Positions 27,593 to 38,071 of a stretch of DNA of 64,000 nt are shown piece after piece (position 1 is the first letter of the stretch; the number at the start of each line of letters is the position of its first letter). The notes beneath the pieces were generated by a model that saw only the letters and a program-made list of their open reading frames with translations, was not told the origin of the DNA and did no database searches. Location: contig NZ_VIGX01000003.1 of assembly GCF_007858475.1 (NCBI RefSeq), forward strand, positions 186,001 through 250,000. Reading direction: 5' to 3'. This DNA is from Tsukamurella conjunctivitidis. Its GTDB lineage: Bacteria; Actinomycetota; Actinomycetes; Mycobacteriales; Mycobacteriaceae. The position numbers and the translations under genes were made by a program.

Positions 27593-28807
27593 GTGACCAC
27601 ACTCGACACCCCGAGGCCCATTCCGGCGCGGCACCCCCGGCGCCCGCGCCGCGTGCCGCCGGGCATCCGGATGGTGAGCATGGCCCTGCGCCTCCCGGAG
27701 CCCACCGAGGCCGAGTTCCGCCGGTTCGGCGAGTTGCTCACCGTCGGGGACGCCCCGATGGACCAGCTCGTCGACTGGATCTACGAGGACCGCGACGTCC
27801 GCAAGCCGATGTTCGACAGGGCCCTGAACGAGGGCATCGCATCGGTACCCGAGGCACCGTCGGAACTCCGGGAGTTCTTCGAGGACATGGAGACCGCCCC
27901 GGACTGGGTCGACTGGGACCGGATCCTCCTGGGCGGGCAGCTCATGCGCAGCGGCGGCGCCGACGGCTTCTCGATCGCTCGGGACGTGGCGCTGATGGGC
28001 GGATACCTGTTCTCCGGCTTCAACCAGACGCTGCTGCGCACCGGGGCGCTCGAGAAGGGATCGAACAAGCGGTTCGCGGAGACCTCGCAGTGGGCGCTCG
28101 ACGTGATCGTGCCGGACGGCCTCCGTCCGGGCGGCGCGGGCTACCGCTCGACGCTGCACGTCCGGTTCATCCACTCGATGGTGCGCCGGCACGTGATGGC
28201 ACTCCCTGACTGGGACCACGCGACGTACGGCCTGCCCATCAACCAGACGGACATGGCGGCGACGCTGGTCGGCGCGCTGATCGCGCCCGTCGCCACGGGC
28301 ACCGGGATCGGCATGGTCGCGAGTCCCCGCGAGTACGAGGCGGCCGCGCACCTGACGCGATACGTGGGCCGCCTCATGGGCGTGCACGACGACTTCCTGC
28401 CGCACAGCTTCCGCGACAGCCTCCGGATCCTGTTCCAGACCTCGCGCGCCCTCTCGACGCCCGACGAGACCAGCCGGGCGCTGGCGCAGCCCATGGCCGA
28501 CGACCCGATGATCTGGAACTACCGCCACCTGCGCGGGCTGCGTCGCCGGATCGCCCGCTCGCAGCACCTGTCGATCGCGACGGCCTACCTGGGCACGGCC
28601 GCGATGAAGGAGCTGGGCGTCCCGTCGACCCTCCCCTGGTATCCGGCGCTGCGCATCCCGTACCACCTGGCCGAATCGCTGTTCATCCAACTGACCGGCG
28701 GCCGCGAACGCGCCGCCCGACGCGGCGACGCCAGCCAGGCGAAGTTCATGCGCATGCTGAACGAGGAGGCCGCCGTCGGCCACTCCGCCCAGCACGTCAC
28801 CACCTAG
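27593..28807 (+). CDS. latex-clearing-protein-like oxygenase (MpaB/DUF2236 family)
   Basis: A 404-residue member of the rubber-oxygenase (Lcp)/MpaB family, b-type haem enzymes that cleave polyisoprene or related alkenes with O2. Family blocks: GGYLFSGFNQTLLRTGALEKGSNKRFAETSQWALDVI, which contains the Arg/Glu/Thr cluster of the active site, and YRSTLHVRFIHSMVRRHV, where the His is the likely proximal haem ligand. There is no clear signal peptide or Tat motif, unlike secreted Lcp proteins, so this copy is probably intracellular and its substrate may not be rubber. GTG 27593 is preceded by ACAGAGG and by a perfect palindrome. Confidence 0.85.
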   Translation: MTTLDTPRPIPARHPRRPRRVPPGIRMVSMALRLPEPTEAEFRRFGELLTVGDAPMDQLVDWIYEDRDVRKPMFDRALNEGIASVPEAPSELREFFEDMETAPDWVDWDRILLGGQLMRSGGADGFSIARDVALMGGYLFSGFNQTLLRTGALEKGSNKRFAETSQWALDVIVPDGLRPGGAGYRSTLHVRFIHSMVRRHVMALPDWDHATYGLPINQTDMAATLVGALIAPVATGTGIGMVASPREYEAAAHLTRYVGRLMGVHDDFLPHSFRDSLRILFQTSRALSTPDETSRALAQPMADDPMIWNYRHLRGLRRRIARSQHLSIATAYLGTAAMKELGVPSTLPWYPALRIPYHLAESLFIQLTGGRERAARRGDASQAKFMRMLNEEAAVGHSAQHVTT

Positions 28808-28904
28808 CCCAGATCTTTCACGGCGTTCTCGGACGTCCACCGCCGTTCCCGTCGCGGAACGCTTCGAAAGATGGTGTGGCCGCATGCCGCACCGCCGTGT
28901 CGAA

Positions 28905-28944
28905 CGCGAGCGGCCCGCACCGGATCCGGTGCGGGCCGCTCGCG
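28905..28944. terminator. bidirectional terminator between the Lcp-like gene and ilvE
   Basis: A 40-nt perfect palindrome centred on GGATCC at 28925 sits between two convergent genes, 14 nt past the ilvE stop. It should work for both strands. Confidence 0.85.
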
Positions 28945-28957
28945 TGAGGTCTGGGAC

Positions 28958-30061
28958 TCAGCCCAGCTTCTCCATCCAACCGCGGGTGTCCGGCACGGTG
29001 CCGCGCTGGATACCTGTGAGGGTCTCGCGCAGGGCCATGGTGATCTCGCCGGGCCGGCCGTCGCCGATGGTGAAGTCCTCCGACGCACCCTTGACCCGCC
29101 CGACGGGCGTGATCACGGCGGCGGTGCCGCACGCGAAGACCTCGGTGATGGCGCCGGACGCGACGCCCTCCTTGAGCTCGGTGACGGTGAACCTGCGGGC
29201 CTCGGTCTCGAAACCGGCGTCGCGCGCGAGCTGCAGAAGCGAATCGCGGGTCACGCCGGGCAGCAGCGAGCCGGTCAGCTCGGGCGTCACGATCCGGGCC
29301 GAGGAACCGGAGCCGAGCACGAAGAACAGGTTCATACCGCCCATCTCCTCGATCGCCTCGTGCTCGAGGGCGTCGAGCCACACGACCTGGTCGCAGCCCT
29401 GCTGCGCGGCCTGGGCCTGGGCGACGAGAGAGGCGGCGTAGTTACCGCCGCACTTGGCGAAGCCGGTGCCGCCGGGAGCGGCGCGGACGTACTCGCGGGA
29501 GAGCCACACGGAGACGGGCTTCACGCCGCCCGGGAAGTAGGCGCCGGCGGGCGAGGCGATCACCAGGAACCGGTAGCTGTTCGACGGCTTGACCCCGAGG
29601 GTCTCCTCGTCGGCGAAGATGAAGGGCCGGAAGTACAGCGCCTCCTCGCCACCGGCGGCGGGGACCCACTCGCCGTCCACGGCCACGAGCTCCTTGAGCG
29701 AGGAGACGAAGACGTCCTCGGGCAGCGGCGGGATCGCGAGGCGCTCGGCGGAGCGCTGGAAGCGCGCGGCGTTGGCCTCGGGCCGGAACGTGGCGACGGA
29801 GCCGTCGGGCTGGCGGTAGGCCTTGAGTCCCTCGAAGATCTCTTGCGCGTAGTGCAGCACCGACGCCGACGGCTCCATCGGGATGGGCCCGTACGGCAGC
29901 ACCTCCGGGGCGTGCCAGCCGTTCGCCTCGTTCCAGCGGAGCGAGACCATGTGGTCGGTGAAGTACCTGCCGAATCCCGGGTTCGCCAGGATCTCGGAGC
30001 GCTCAGCCGCAGAGCGGGGGTGGTCGTTGCGGGTGAGGGCGAAGGCCGTGCCAGTTGTCAT
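28958..30061 (-). CDS. ilvE: branched-chain amino acid aminotransferase
   Basis: A 367-residue class IV PLP aminotransferase (mammalian-like BCAT branch) for the last step of Leu, Ile and Val synthesis. The PLP lysine lies in [33 protein letters not shown] and RHLDV-type PLP phosphate contacts follow. In mycobacteria IlvE also re-synthesises methionine. ATG 30061 has TAGAAT at 30070-30075, 8 nt upstream, and no Shine-Dalgarno, so the mRNA is probably leaderless. Confidence 0.95.
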   Translation of the reverse strand: MTTGTAFALTRNDHPRSAAERSEILANPGFGRYFTDHMVSLRWNEANGWHAPEVLPYGPIPMEPSASVLHYAQEIFEGLKAYRQPDGSVATFRPEANAARFQRSAERLAIPPLPEDVFVSSLKELVAVDGEWVPAAGGEEALYFRPFIFADEETLGVKPSNSYRFLVIASPAGAYFPGGVKPVSVWLSREYVRAAPGGTGFAKCGGNYAASLVAQAQAAQQGCDQVVWLDALEHEAIEEMGGMNLFFVLGSGSSARIVTPELTGSLLPGVTRDSLLQLARDAGFETEARRFTVTELKEGVASGAITEVFACGTAAVITPVGRVKGASEDFTIGDGRPGEITMALRETLTGIQRGTVPDTRGWMEKLG

Positions 30062-30069
30062 GAGAGAAG

Positions 30070-30075
30070 ATTCTA
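30070..30075 (-). promoter_or_regulatory. -10 box of leaderless ilvE promoter
   Basis: TAGAAT on the minus strand, 8 nt before the ATG; close to the consensus TATAAT. Confidence 0.55.
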
Positions 30076-30148
30076 CGACCCGCGCCCACCCGCGCGGGCC
30101 GTACCAATCAGTAGGAACCCCGAGTATTTTTCCCGGGCACCCGCAGAG

Positions 30149-31258
30149 CTACTTCGTGTTCGCCTCGACGAACGGCGGCAGCACGACCTCGCACTCGATG
30201 GCACGGCCGCGCACGTCGACGCTGACGACGGTGCCCTTCTCCACGCCTGCCGCGGAATCGATGAGCGCCAGGGCGATTCCCGTCTTCAGGGTGGGGCTGA
30301 AGGTGCCCGACGTGGTGGTGCCGATCGGCGCACCGTCGGCGGAGAGGACCGTCAGGTCGGCGCGCAGCACGCCCTTGCCGGTCGCGCGCAGGCCCCAGAG
30401 CCGCCGGGCGGGACCGGCCTCCTTCTCGGCCAGCAGCGCCTCGCGGCCGACGAACTCCGGCTTCTTCCAGCCGACGGCCCAGCCCGCGCGCGCCTGCACG
30501 GGAGTGATGTCGACGGTGAGCTCGTGCCCGTGCAGGGGGTAGCCCATCTCGGTGCGCAGGGTGTCGCGGGCACCGAGGCCGGCGGGCTGGCCGCCGCGGG
30601 CGGTGATCTCGGGCAGCAGGGAGCGGAAGACGGTCTCGGCGTCGCCCCACGCGGGGATGAGCTCGTAGCCGTGCTCGCCGGTGTAGCCGGTGCGGCACAC
30701 GCGCACAGGAACGCCGGCCGGCCCGGAAAGCACAGCGTCCTCGTAGGCCATGTACTCCATGTCGGTGGGTAGCCCGACGGCCTGCAGCACCTCGGCCGAC
30801 TTCGGCCCCTGCACCGCGAGCACGGCGTAGTCGCGGTGCTGGTCCGTGACGGTGATCCCCTCGGGGGCACGGGCGACGAGGTGCGCGACGACGGCGGCGG
30901 TGTTCGCGGCGTTGGGCACGAGGAAGAGCTCGTCGTCGGAGACGTAGTAGACGATGAGATCGTCGATGACCCCGCCGGATTCGTTGGTGCACAGGGTGTA
31001 CTGCGCCTTGCCGGGGTGGATCTTGCCCAGGTCGGCCGAGAGCACGCGGTTGACGAAGTCCTTGGCGCCCGGCCCGGCGACGGTGGCCTTGCCGAGGTGG
31101 CTGACGTCGAAGATGCCCACGGCCTCGCGCACCGCCGTGTGCTCGCCGACGGTGCCCGCGTACTTGACGGGCATCGACCAGCCCCCGAACGGCGCGAACG
31201 CCGCCCCCAGCTCGGTGTGCACGGCGTTCAGGGGTCCCTCGATCAACGTCTCGCTCAT
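30149..31258 (-). CDS. gcvT: glycine cleavage system aminomethyltransferase (T protein)
   Basis: A 369-residue T protein that takes the aminomethyl group from lipoylated H protein and makes methylene-tetrahydrofolate and ammonia. Conserved blocks: [55 protein letters not shown], and the C-terminal [22 protein letters not shown]. GcvH and GcvP are not in the window. ATG 31258 is set by -10 TAGAGT 7 nt upstream, whose first three bases are the stop codon of the permease gene. Confidence 0.94.
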   Translation of the reverse strand: MSETLIEGPLNAVHTELGAAFAPFGGWSMPVKYAGTVGEHTAVREAVGIFDVSHLGKATVAGPGAKDFVNRVLSADLGKIHPGKAQYTLCTNESGGVIDDLIVYYVSDDELFLVPNAANTAAVVAHLVARAPEGITVTDQHRDYAVLAVQGPKSAEVLQAVGLPTDMEYMAYEDAVLSGPAGVPVRVCRTGYTGEHGYELIPAWGDAETVFRSLLPEITARGGQPAGLGARDTLRTEMGYPLHGHELTVDITPVQARAGWAVGWKKPEFVGREALLAEKEAGPARRLWGLRATGKGVLRADLTVLSADGAPIGTTTSGTFSPTLKTGIALALIDSAAGVEKGTVVSVDVRGRAIECEVVLPPFVEANTK

Positions 31259-31265
31259 GCCCGGC

Positions 31266-31271
31266 ACTCTA
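31266..31271 (-). promoter_or_regulatory. -10 box of leaderless gcvT, built on the upstream stop codon
   Basis: TAGAGT on the minus strand; its TAG (31271-31269) ends the permease frame. ATG follows after 7 nt. Confidence 0.5.
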
Positions 31272-32531
31272 GTCCAGGGCCGCACTCCCGGATCGGCCCA
31301 GCAGCCGCATCCCCTGATAGATCACGATGGCGGCCACCGAGCCGAGCGCGATGCCCGTGAACGTCACGTCCCCGACCGACCAGGTGAAGTCGGCGATGCC
31401 GATGATGAGCGGCACGGCGGCGGTGAGCTGGTTGATGGGCTGGGAGAAGTCGACGCGGGCCTGTACCCAGATCCGCACGCCGAGGATGCCGACGAGGCCG
31501 TACAGAGCCGTCGTGATGCCGCCCAGCACGCCCGGCGGGATCGAGGCGATCACGGCGCCCACCTTGGGCGACATGCCGAGCAGGATCGCGGCGACGCCGG
31601 CCACCCAGTAGGCGGCCGTCGAGTAGACGCGAGTCGCGGCCATCACACCGATGTTCTCGGCGTACGTGGTCGTCGCCGAGCCGCCGCCCGCGCCGGCGAG
31701 CACCGTCGCCAGTCCGTCCGAGGCCAGTGCCCGGCCCATCACCGGGTCGTAGTCCTCCCCCGTCATCTGCGCGACGGACCGCACGTGCCCGACGTTCTCG
31801 GCGACGAGCACGAGCACGACGGGCAGGAACATCGGCAGCACGGCCCAGGAGAACGACGGCGCGTGGAACTCCGGCAGGCCCACCCACGACGCGGCGGCGA
31901 TCCGCGACGTGTCGACCTCCCCGCGGAAGGAGGCGACGGCGTAGCCGATCAGCACGGAGTTGAAGATCGCGAGCCGTCCCAGCATGCCCTTGAACAGCGC
32001 GAGCGAGGCGATGAGGCAGACCAGCGTGATGGTCGCGGTGACGGCGGCCTTCTCGTAGTTCGCCTTCGCCGCGGGTGCGAGGTTGAGGCCGATCAGCGCG
32101 ACGATCGCGCCCGTCACGACGGGCGGCATCAGCTTCTCGATCCACGCGGTGCCCACGAAGTGCACCACGCCGCCGATCAGGATCAGCAGCACGCCCACGG
32201 CGACGATGCCGCCCAGTGCGCTCCCCATCCCCTGCGAGGCGGTCGCCGCGGTGATCGGCGAGATCACGGCAAAGCTCGACCCCAGGTAGCTGGGCAGCCG
32301 GTTGCCGGTGATGAGCAGGAACAGCAGGGTGCCCACGCCGGAGAAGAGCAGCGTGGTGGCCGGCGGGAAGCCGGTGAGCACCGGCACCAGGAACGTGGAG
32401 CCGAACATCGCCACCACGTGCTGCACGCCGATGCCGAGCGTCTTAGGCCAGCTCAGCCGCTCACCCGGCCCCACCACGTCCCGTCCGTCGGCGCCGCCCT
32501 CGGAGACCGGGGTCCACCCGAATGTCGTCAT
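31269..32531 (-). CDS. NCS2-family nucleobase (uracil/xanthine) permease
   Basis: A 420-residue symporter with 12-14 hydrophobic segments. NCS2 motifs: [23 protein letters not shown] at the start (TM1, with the QH motif), [15 protein letters not shown] (TM3), and [17 protein letters not shown] and [19 protein letters not shown] (TM8/TM10, with substrate-binding Glu). The UraA-like TM1 favours uracil, but xanthine cannot be excluded. ATG 32531 is chosen over the longer TTG/ATG frame; CATGAT lies 8 nt upstream. It lies between gcvT and an oxidase gene with no shared pathway evident. Confidence 0.9.
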   Translation of the reverse strand: MTTFGWTPVSEGGADGRDVVGPGERLSWPKTLGIGVQHVVAMFGSTFLVPVLTGFPPATTLLFSGVGTLLFLLITGNRLPSYLGSSFAVISPITAATASQGMGSALGGIVAVGVLLILIGGVVHFVGTAWIEKLMPPVVTGAIVALIGLNLAPAAKANYEKAAVTATITLVCLIASLALFKGMLGRLAIFNSVLIGYAVASFRGEVDTSRIAAASWVGLPEFHAPSFSWAVLPMFLPVVLVLVAENVGHVRSVAQMTGEDYDPVMGRALASDGLATVLAGAGGGSATTTYAENIGVMAATRVYSTAAYWVAGVAAILLGMSPKVGAVIASIPPGVLGGITTALYGLVGILGVRIWVQARVDFSQPINQLTAAVPLIIGIADFTWSVGDVTFTGIALGSVAAIVIYQGMRLLGRSGSAALD

Positions 32532-32551
32532 GGCGGGCAATCATGCACGAG

Positions 32552-33889
32552 TCAGCGGCCGAGCACTGCGTCCAGGTGGTCGTTGGCGAAGACGCGGTCC
32601 GGGTCGAGTTCGTCGCGCACGGCCAGGAAATCGTCGAACCGGGGGTAGGCGCCCCGGAAGAATTCGGCGGTACGGGTGTGCATCTTGCCCCAGTGCGGCC
32701 GGCCGCCGTGCTCGATCATGATCCGCTCGACCTCGGCGAAGTAGTCGCTGGGCTTGTCGCGCACGTAACGGTGTGCGGCGATGTACCCGGACTGCCGCCC
32801 CGTCGCCGTCGAGAGCATCAGGTCGTCGGCGGCGGCGACCCGCACCTCGATCGGGAACGTGAGGTTCCAGTCGTGCTTCTCGGTCGCGGCTTTGAGCTCG
32901 GCGAAGGCGGCCATGGTGTTCTCCAGCGGCACGGCCCACTCGGTCTCGCGGAAGCGCACGGAGCGGTCGGTGGTGAGCACGTTGGTCGAGTAGTCGATCT
33001 CGGTGTGCTTCGAGAGCATCGACGTGGCGAGCGAGACCAGTCGCGGTGTGAGCGACGGGATCGCGCGCCCCGCCTCGCACACGGCGAGCAGCGCGCCGGT
33101 GCCGACCACCTTATCGTCGACGAACCGTTGCACCGCGCTGATCGGCTTGCGCTTGTGATCGCCCGGGCGCCGGGTCTGCGTCTTGGTGAGCGTGCCATCG
33201 GTCCCGGGGAACCAGAAGAACTCGAAATGGTCCACGCCGCGCACGCGGTCGACGAAGCCGTCCAGCGTCTCCGCCAGCGACAGCGGCGCCTCGGTGGCCT
33301 CGAGGACGAAGCGGTCGACGCACTGCAGCGTCACCTCGACCAGGATCCCGAGCGCGCCGAGTCCCAGGGCCACGGCCTGCAGCCGCGGGTCGTTCTCGCC
33401 GACGGTGACGACCTCGCCGGTCCCGGAGACGAGGGTCGCGCCGACCACCTGGGTGGCGATGCCGCCGAAGCCGAGGCCCGTGCCGTGCGTGCCCGTCGAG
33501 ATGGCCCCGGCGATGGTCTGCCGGTCGATGTCGCCGAGGTTCGCCATCGCGAGGCCGTAGGGCTCGAGCAGCACGGGGACCTCGTACAGGTGCGTCCCGG
33601 CGCGCAGCGTCACGCGCTTCGCATCGACGTCGACGGTGACGAGCCCGCCCTGGTGGTCGGGTGCGAGCGCGACGTCGCGCGGCGCGGCGATCGGGGTGAA
33701 GGAGTGCCCGGCGCCGACGGCCTTGACGGTGCCGCCCCGCTCGCGGGCGCGCTCGACGGTGCGCACCACGTCCTCGATGCTCCCCGGCCGCGAGACGTAG
33801 GAGGGGAAGGCCGACGCGGTGCGCCCCCAGTTCCGCCACTCGCCCACCGTGCCGGTCAGCTGGTCCAACCCCGGGATCCACTTGTTCAC
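32552..33889 (-). CDS. FAD-linked sugar-lactone oxidoreductase (D-arabinono-1,4-lactone oxidase family)
   Basis: A 445-residue VAO-type flavoprotein like mycobacterial L-gulono-lactone dehydrogenase (Rv1771). The FAD domain has VKAVGAGHSFTPIA, whose His can carry covalent flavin, and GAISTGTHGTGLGFGGIATQV; the C-terminal ALO domain has the HWGKMHTR motif. It oxidises an aldono-lactone, with acceptor unknown. GTG 33889 overlaps the stop of the upstream fused regulator/aldolase (GTGA) and has GAGGGGAA 9 nt upstream, better than GTG 33898. Confidence 0.9.
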   Translation of the reverse strand: MNKWIPGLDQLTGTVGEWRNWGRTASAFPSYVSRPGSIEDVVRTVERARERGGTVKAVGAGHSFTPIAAPRDVALAPDHQGGLVTVDVDAKRVTLRAGTHLYEVPVLLEPYGLAMANLGDIDRQTIAGAISTGTHGTGLGFGGIATQVVGATLVSGTGEVVTVGENDPRLQAVALGLGALGILVEVTLQCVDRFVLEATEAPLSLAETLDGFVDRVRGVDHFEFFWFPGTDGTLTKTQTRRPGDHKRKPISAVQRFVDDKVVGTGALLAVCEAGRAIPSLTPRLVSLATSMLSKHTEIDYSTNVLTTDRSVRFRETEWAVPLENTMAAFAELKAATEKHDWNLTFPIEVRVAAADDLMLSTATGRQSGYIAAHRYVRDKPSDYFAEVERIMIEHGGRPHWGKMHTRTAEFFRGAYPRFDDFLAVRDELDPDRVFANDHLDAVLGR

Positions 33890-36279
33890 AGGAAGCACTT
33901 CCCCTCGCCGCGATAGGTCGGGACCGTGGCGTGCACGGCACCGTCGGAAACGATCACCAGGTCATCGGCGTGCTCGGCCGGCTCGCCGGCCTTGGTGTGC
34001 CGGAACCACACCCGGTCGCCCAGGGAGATCCGTCCGGCACGCTCGCCCGTCACCGGGGTCTGCACCTCGCCGGCGCCCTCGCGCCCGGTCAGCTTCAGGC
34101 CCTCCGGCCAGACCGGCAGCGGCAGGCGATCGGATCCCGCGGCGCCGGAGGCGATCCAGCCGCCCCCGTGGCAGGTCACGGTCTGCTCGTCGGGACGGCG
34201 CACCACCGCGAGGCCGAAGCCCATCGCGGGCGCCGGGCGGAAGTGCGAGTAGCCGTCGAACAGGTGCGGTCCGTACAGGCCGCTGCCCGCCGCGATGTCG
34301 GTGACGTTCGGGTCCTCGGCGTTGCGCTCGAGGGAGCCGGTGCCGCCGCCGTTGACGAACTCCAGGTCGGCGATGCGCCGCAGGTCCGTGAGGATCTCGC
34401 GGCGGCGGGCCACCAATTCGTCCCACGACGCGCGCTGCATGGTGCGCAGCAGCGCGCCCGCGCCGGGCCGGCGGATGCTGAGGTCGCCGACCCCGGCGAT
34501 CTGGGCGTCGTAGGTCATGACCCCGACGAGCCGGAATCCCTTGCGGCCCGCGACCGTCGCGGCGAGCACCGATGCCTCCGCCCGGGTCCGGACCGGCGAG
34601 CGCCGCGCGCCGATCGCCCCGACCGCGGGTGCGTGATACGAGGCGTCGACGTCGATGCAGACGCGCAACTCCGGGCGCCGGCTCGGCGGCACGGCGGCGT
34701 CGATGATGTCGAGCTGTTCGGCGTCGTCGATCATCAGCGTCACGCGCATCGACGCGGCGGGGTCGGCCGCGAGCGCGGCGATGGCGCCGAGGTCCGCGCT
34801 CGGGTACGCCACCACCACGTCGGTGCACCCGGGGCGGGCGGCGCCGGTGTGGTCGACGCCGTCGGCGGCGAGCCAGTGCGCCTCCGCCACGTCGTAGGCG
34901 AGGACGCCCGCGTACCCCGGCACGCGCAGTAGGGCGTCCAGCACCGGCCGCGAGCGGATCGACTTCGAGGCCACGCGGATCGGCTTGCCGGCGGCACGTC
35001 GCAGCATGTCGGCGACGTTGTACCGCAGCGCGGTGAGGTCGGCGGCGAGGATCGGCGCGTCGAGGCCGTGCGTCGCGGCGTCGATGGTCGCCCAGTACGC
35101 GGCCGGATCGATCTCCCAGTCGCGGTCGGGCGACGACGGTGCCGCCGCCAGGTCGAGCCGGCCCGCTCCGGTCGTGGTCTCGCCCGTGCCGTTCCCCGTC
35201 ATGGGCACCGATCGTACGTGCGGCGGGGTGGGTTCAGCGCGGTGTGACCGCAGATCCCCCTCCGCGGCCGGGATCGCCCCGCCCCGCGGTCCGGGATCCG
35301 CCCGCACGTCGCCGGGTGTACGGCCCGTCCACTGCAGGAAGGCGCGCCGGAAGTCACGGGCATCCGCGAAGCCGACCGCCTCCGCGACGGCGCGCAGCGG
35401 CAGGTCGGTGGCCCGGAGCAGGTGCTCGGCGCGCTCGCGCCGCACCCGCGCGTGGATGGAGCGGAAGGACTCGCCGGCCTCCGCGAGGTGGCGACGCAGG
35501 GTCCGCTCGCCGGTGTTCAACTGGCGCGCGACACCGGCCATCGTGACCGGGCGATGCAGGTCGGCCCGCACCAGTTGCTCGACGGCCCACACGTGATCGA
35601 GGTCGCCGGCCCCCGCCGCCCCGCCGATCTCCCGGCACGCGGCGAGCGCGGCGGCGTGCACCGCGGGCTCACGCCGCGGCAGGGGTGTGCGCATGAGATC
35701 GCGCGGCACCGTCATCGCACCCGCGGGGGCGTCGAAGCGCACCGGACACCCGAATCGCGCGGCGTACTCGTCGGCGTAGGGCGGCGCGGGGTACGGCACC
35801 GCGACGGTCGAGGGTGCCCAGTGCTCGTCGCCGAGCGCCGACCGGAGCAGGGTCGTCACGCTCAGCAGCGTCTCCTCGCAGAGGAAGGGCAGGATCTCCA
35901 CGTCGTCCGTCCGCGGGACGACGGTGAGCCGCACCGCGTCGCCGTCGGCGTCGACCGCGAAATCCACCAGGCTGCCCGCGGCCCGGTGGTGCTGCAGCCC
36001 TACGGCGACGGCGCCCTCCACATCGTCCGCCGTCTGCACCGCAACCCCGAGCATGCCGAAGGACTGCAGCAGCGGCCGCGCCCCCGCCTCCAGCCCGAGG
36101 GGCCGCTCGGGCGACGCCCGGACCGCCGCGCGGAGGAAGCTCACGACCTGGGGGAAGGCGAGCTGGAGATCGGTGGAGCGCACGTCCCGGTGGATGCCGG
36201 ACCGTTCGGCCCACTCCGCCACGGGCAGGCCCTCCCGCGCGAGACTCTCCATCAGATGCGAAACGACCGGGGCGGGCAT
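33886..36279 (-). CDS. AraC-family regulator fused in frame to an alanine-racemase-like PLP aldolase/deaminase
   Basis: One uninterrupted frame of about 797 residues. Residues 1-225 are an arabinose-binding-like domain ([45 protein letters not shown]), and 230-325 an AraC helix-turn-helix ([54 protein letters not shown]). A Pro/Arg linker of about 35 residues leads to a PLP fold III (D-threonine aldolase/amino-acid deaminase) domain from residue 360: [19 protein letters not shown] holds the likely PLP Lys, [13 protein letters not shown] follows. No stop codon separates the halves, yet an internal ATG 35202 has its own -10 box, so the enzyme may also be made alone. The first start is uncertain; ATG 36279 is preferred to 36339 because the latter adds a rare TTA codon and weak coding sequence. 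Confidence 0.75.
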   Translation of the reverse strand: MPAPVVSHLMESLAREGLPVAEWAERSGIHRDVRSTDLQLAFPQVVSFLRAAVRASPERPLGLEAGARPLLQSFGMLGVAVQTADDVEGAVAVGLQHHRAAGSLVDFAVDADGDAVRLTVVPRTDDVEILPFLCEETLLSVTTLLRSALGDEHWAPSTVAVPYPAPPYADEYAARFGCPVRFDAPAGAMTVPRDLMRTPLPRREPAVHAAALAACREIGGAAGAGDLDHVWAVEQLVRADLHRPVTMAGVARQLNTGERTLRRHLAEAGESFRSIHARVRRERAEHLLRATDLPLRAVAEAVGFADARDFRRAFLQWTGRTPGDVRADPGPRGGAIPAAEGDLRSHRAEPTPPHVRSVPMTGNGTGETTTGAGRLDLAAAPSSPDRDWEIDPAAYWATIDAATHGLDAPILAADLTALRYNVADMLRRAAGKPIRVASKSIRSRPVLDALLRVPGYAGVLAYDVAEAHWLAADGVDHTGAARPGCTDVVVAYPSADLGAIAALAADPAASMRVTLMIDDAEQLDIIDAAVPPSRRPELRVCIDVDASYHAPAVGAIGARRSPVRTRAEASVLAATVAGRKGFRLVGVMTYDAQIAGVGDLSIRRPGAGALLRTMQRASWDELVARRREILTDLRRIADLEFVNGGGTGSLERNAEDPNVTDIAAGSGLYGPHLFDGYSHFRPAPAMGFGLAVVRRPDEQTVTCHGGGWIASGAAGSDRLPLPVWPEGLKLTGREGAGEVQTPVTGERAGRISLGDRVWFRHTKAGEPAEHADDLVIVSDGAVHATVPTYRGEGKCFL
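35211..35216 (-). promoter_or_regulatory. internal -10 box for separate expression of the aldolase half
   Basis: TACGAT on the minus strand, 8 nt before the in-frame ATG 35202 (product MTGNGTGE...). It would allow a leaderless transcript for the enzyme domain alone. Confidence 0.45.
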
Positions 36280-36383
36280 CGCGGCCGCGTACCCCGCGGC
36301 CCCGGGCGGCGGCGCGCCCTGCTGTCCCAGGCGTAACATCCGTACAGGCAAACACATCCGCCGCCCCGACGAGAGGAAACCCC

Positions 36384-37916
36384 TTGAGCACGCCGTTCAC
36401 CGGACCCGCCTTCACGCTGACCGACGACCTCGGGGCCGCGACCGACGCGCTGATCGTGGGCGTCTTCTCCTCCGCGGCGGAGGACGGGCCGGCCATCACC
36501 CTCGACGGCGGCGTCCCCGACGCGGCGCGCGGCCCGATCGCCGAGGCCCTCGCGCTCCTCGGCGCCGAGGGCAAGGCGGGCGAGGCCGTCCGCATCAGCA
36601 CCCCCTCCGGGACCGGACTGGGTGCGGCGACGGTGCTCGGCGTGGGCCTCGGCGCCGAGGAGAAGGTGTCCGCCGAGACGGTCCGGCGGGCCGCCGGCGT
36701 CGCGGCGCGGTCGCTCGAGGGTGTCGGCACGGCCGCCACCACGCTGTCGTCGATCGACCTGGCGGCGACCGTCGAGGGCGCCTTCCTCGGCGCGTACCGG
36801 TACGCGGAGTTCCGCACCACGTCCGCCCCGAAGAAGGAGACGCTCGGCTCCGTGGCGCTGCTGTCCTCGCCCGCGTCGGAGGCCCTCGCGGACGAGGCGC
36901 GCGGCACCGTCGAGCAGGCCCGCCTCACCGCCGCGGCGGTCGCGCTCGCCCGCGATTTCGTCAACACCCCGCCGAACGTCCTCTCCCCCGGCGAGTTCGC
37001 CGATCGCGCGCAGCGCCTGGGCACCGCCGCGGGCCTGGAGGTCGAGGTCTTCGACGAGGGGTACCTGGAGGCGAACGGCTACGGCGGCATCGTCGGGGTC
37101 GGCAAGGGCAGCTCGCGCCCGCCGCGCCTCGTGCGCCTGCGCCACCTCTCCGGGGTCGACGGCGCCAAGCACGTCGCCCTGGTCGGCAAGGGCATCACCT
37201 TCGACACCGGCGGCATCTCCATCAAGCCGGCCGCGGGCATGGAGCAGATGACCTCGGACATGGGCGGGGCCGCGGCGGTCATCGCGACCGTGATCCTGGC
37301 AGCACAATTGGGCCTGCCCGTCGACGTGACCGCGACCGTGCCGATGGCGGAGAACATGCCCTCGCACACCGCGCAGCGGCCGGGCGACGTGCTGACCCAG
37401 TACCCCGGCGCGGACAAGGGCGGCATCACCGTCGAGGTGATCAACACCGACGCCGAGGGCCGGCTCATCCTCGCCGACGCCATCGTCCGCGCCTGCGAGG
37501 ACGAGCCCGACTACCTGATCGACACCGCGACGCTCACCGGCGCGCAGATGGTCGCGCTCGGCACGCGCACGCCGGGTGTGATGGGCACGGACACCTTCCG
37601 CGACCGCGTCGCCGAGCTGTCGCAGTCGATCGGCGAGAACGGTTGGGCGATGCCCTTCCCGGAGGAGCTGCGCGCCGACATCAACTCGCGCGTCGCGGAT
37701 CTCGCCAACGTGAGCCCGCACCGCTGGGGCGGCATGCTCACCGCGGGCGTGTATCTCAAGGAGTTCGTCGCCGACGGGGTGCAGTGGGCGCACATCGACG
37801 TCGCGGGTCCGGCGTTCAACAGTGGCGGCCCCTTCGGGTACATCACCAAGGGTGGTACGGGCGTCCCGGTTCGCACGATGCTCGCGGTGCTCCGCGACAT
37901 CGCGCAGCGCGGCTGA
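36384..37916 (+). CDS. pepA: leucyl aminopeptidase (M17)
   Basis: A 510-residue cytosolic di-metal aminopeptidase of family M17 (Rv2213, pepB, in M. tuberculosis). The metal and catalytic motifs are [33 protein letters not shown] and [14 protein letters not shown], the family signature; [16 protein letters not shown] is the domain junction. It starts at TTG 36384 with GAGAGGAA upstream. It is divergent from the AraC/aldolase gene with a gap of about 100 nt. Confidence 0.95.
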   Translation: MSTPFTGPAFTLTDDLGAATDALIVGVFSSAAEDGPAITLDGGVPDAARGPIAEALALLGAEGKAGEAVRISTPSGTGLGAATVLGVGLGAEEKVSAETVRRAAGVAARSLEGVGTAATTLSSIDLAATVEGAFLGAYRYAEFRTTSAPKKETLGSVALLSSPASEALADEARGTVEQARLTAAAVALARDFVNTPPNVLSPGEFADRAQRLGTAAGLEVEVFDEGYLEANGYGGIVGVGKGSSRPPRLVRLRHLSGVDGAKHVALVGKGITFDTGGISIKPAAGMEQMTSDMGGAAAVIATVILAAQLGLPVDVTATVPMAENMPSHTAQRPGDVLTQYPGADKGGITVEVINTDAEGRLILADAIVRACEDEPDYLIDTATLTGAQMVALGTRTPGVMGTDTFRDRVAELSQSIGENGWAMPFPEELRADINSRVADLANVSPHRWGGMLTAGVYLKEFVADGVQWAHIDVAGPAFNSGGPFGYITKGGTGVPVRTMLAVLRDIAQRG

Positions 37917-38071
37917 CGTCCCGCACCCTGGGAGTTACCGGCGAGTAAGCCCCCAACCGCCGCGCGGACCCGACCCCTGAGGGTAGGGTCAGGTGTCGGT
38001 GGAGGCCACCAGCCGAAGCCCGCGTTCAGCTCGTATCACAGCAGATAACCGAACCTGAGGAGTCAGAGGAA

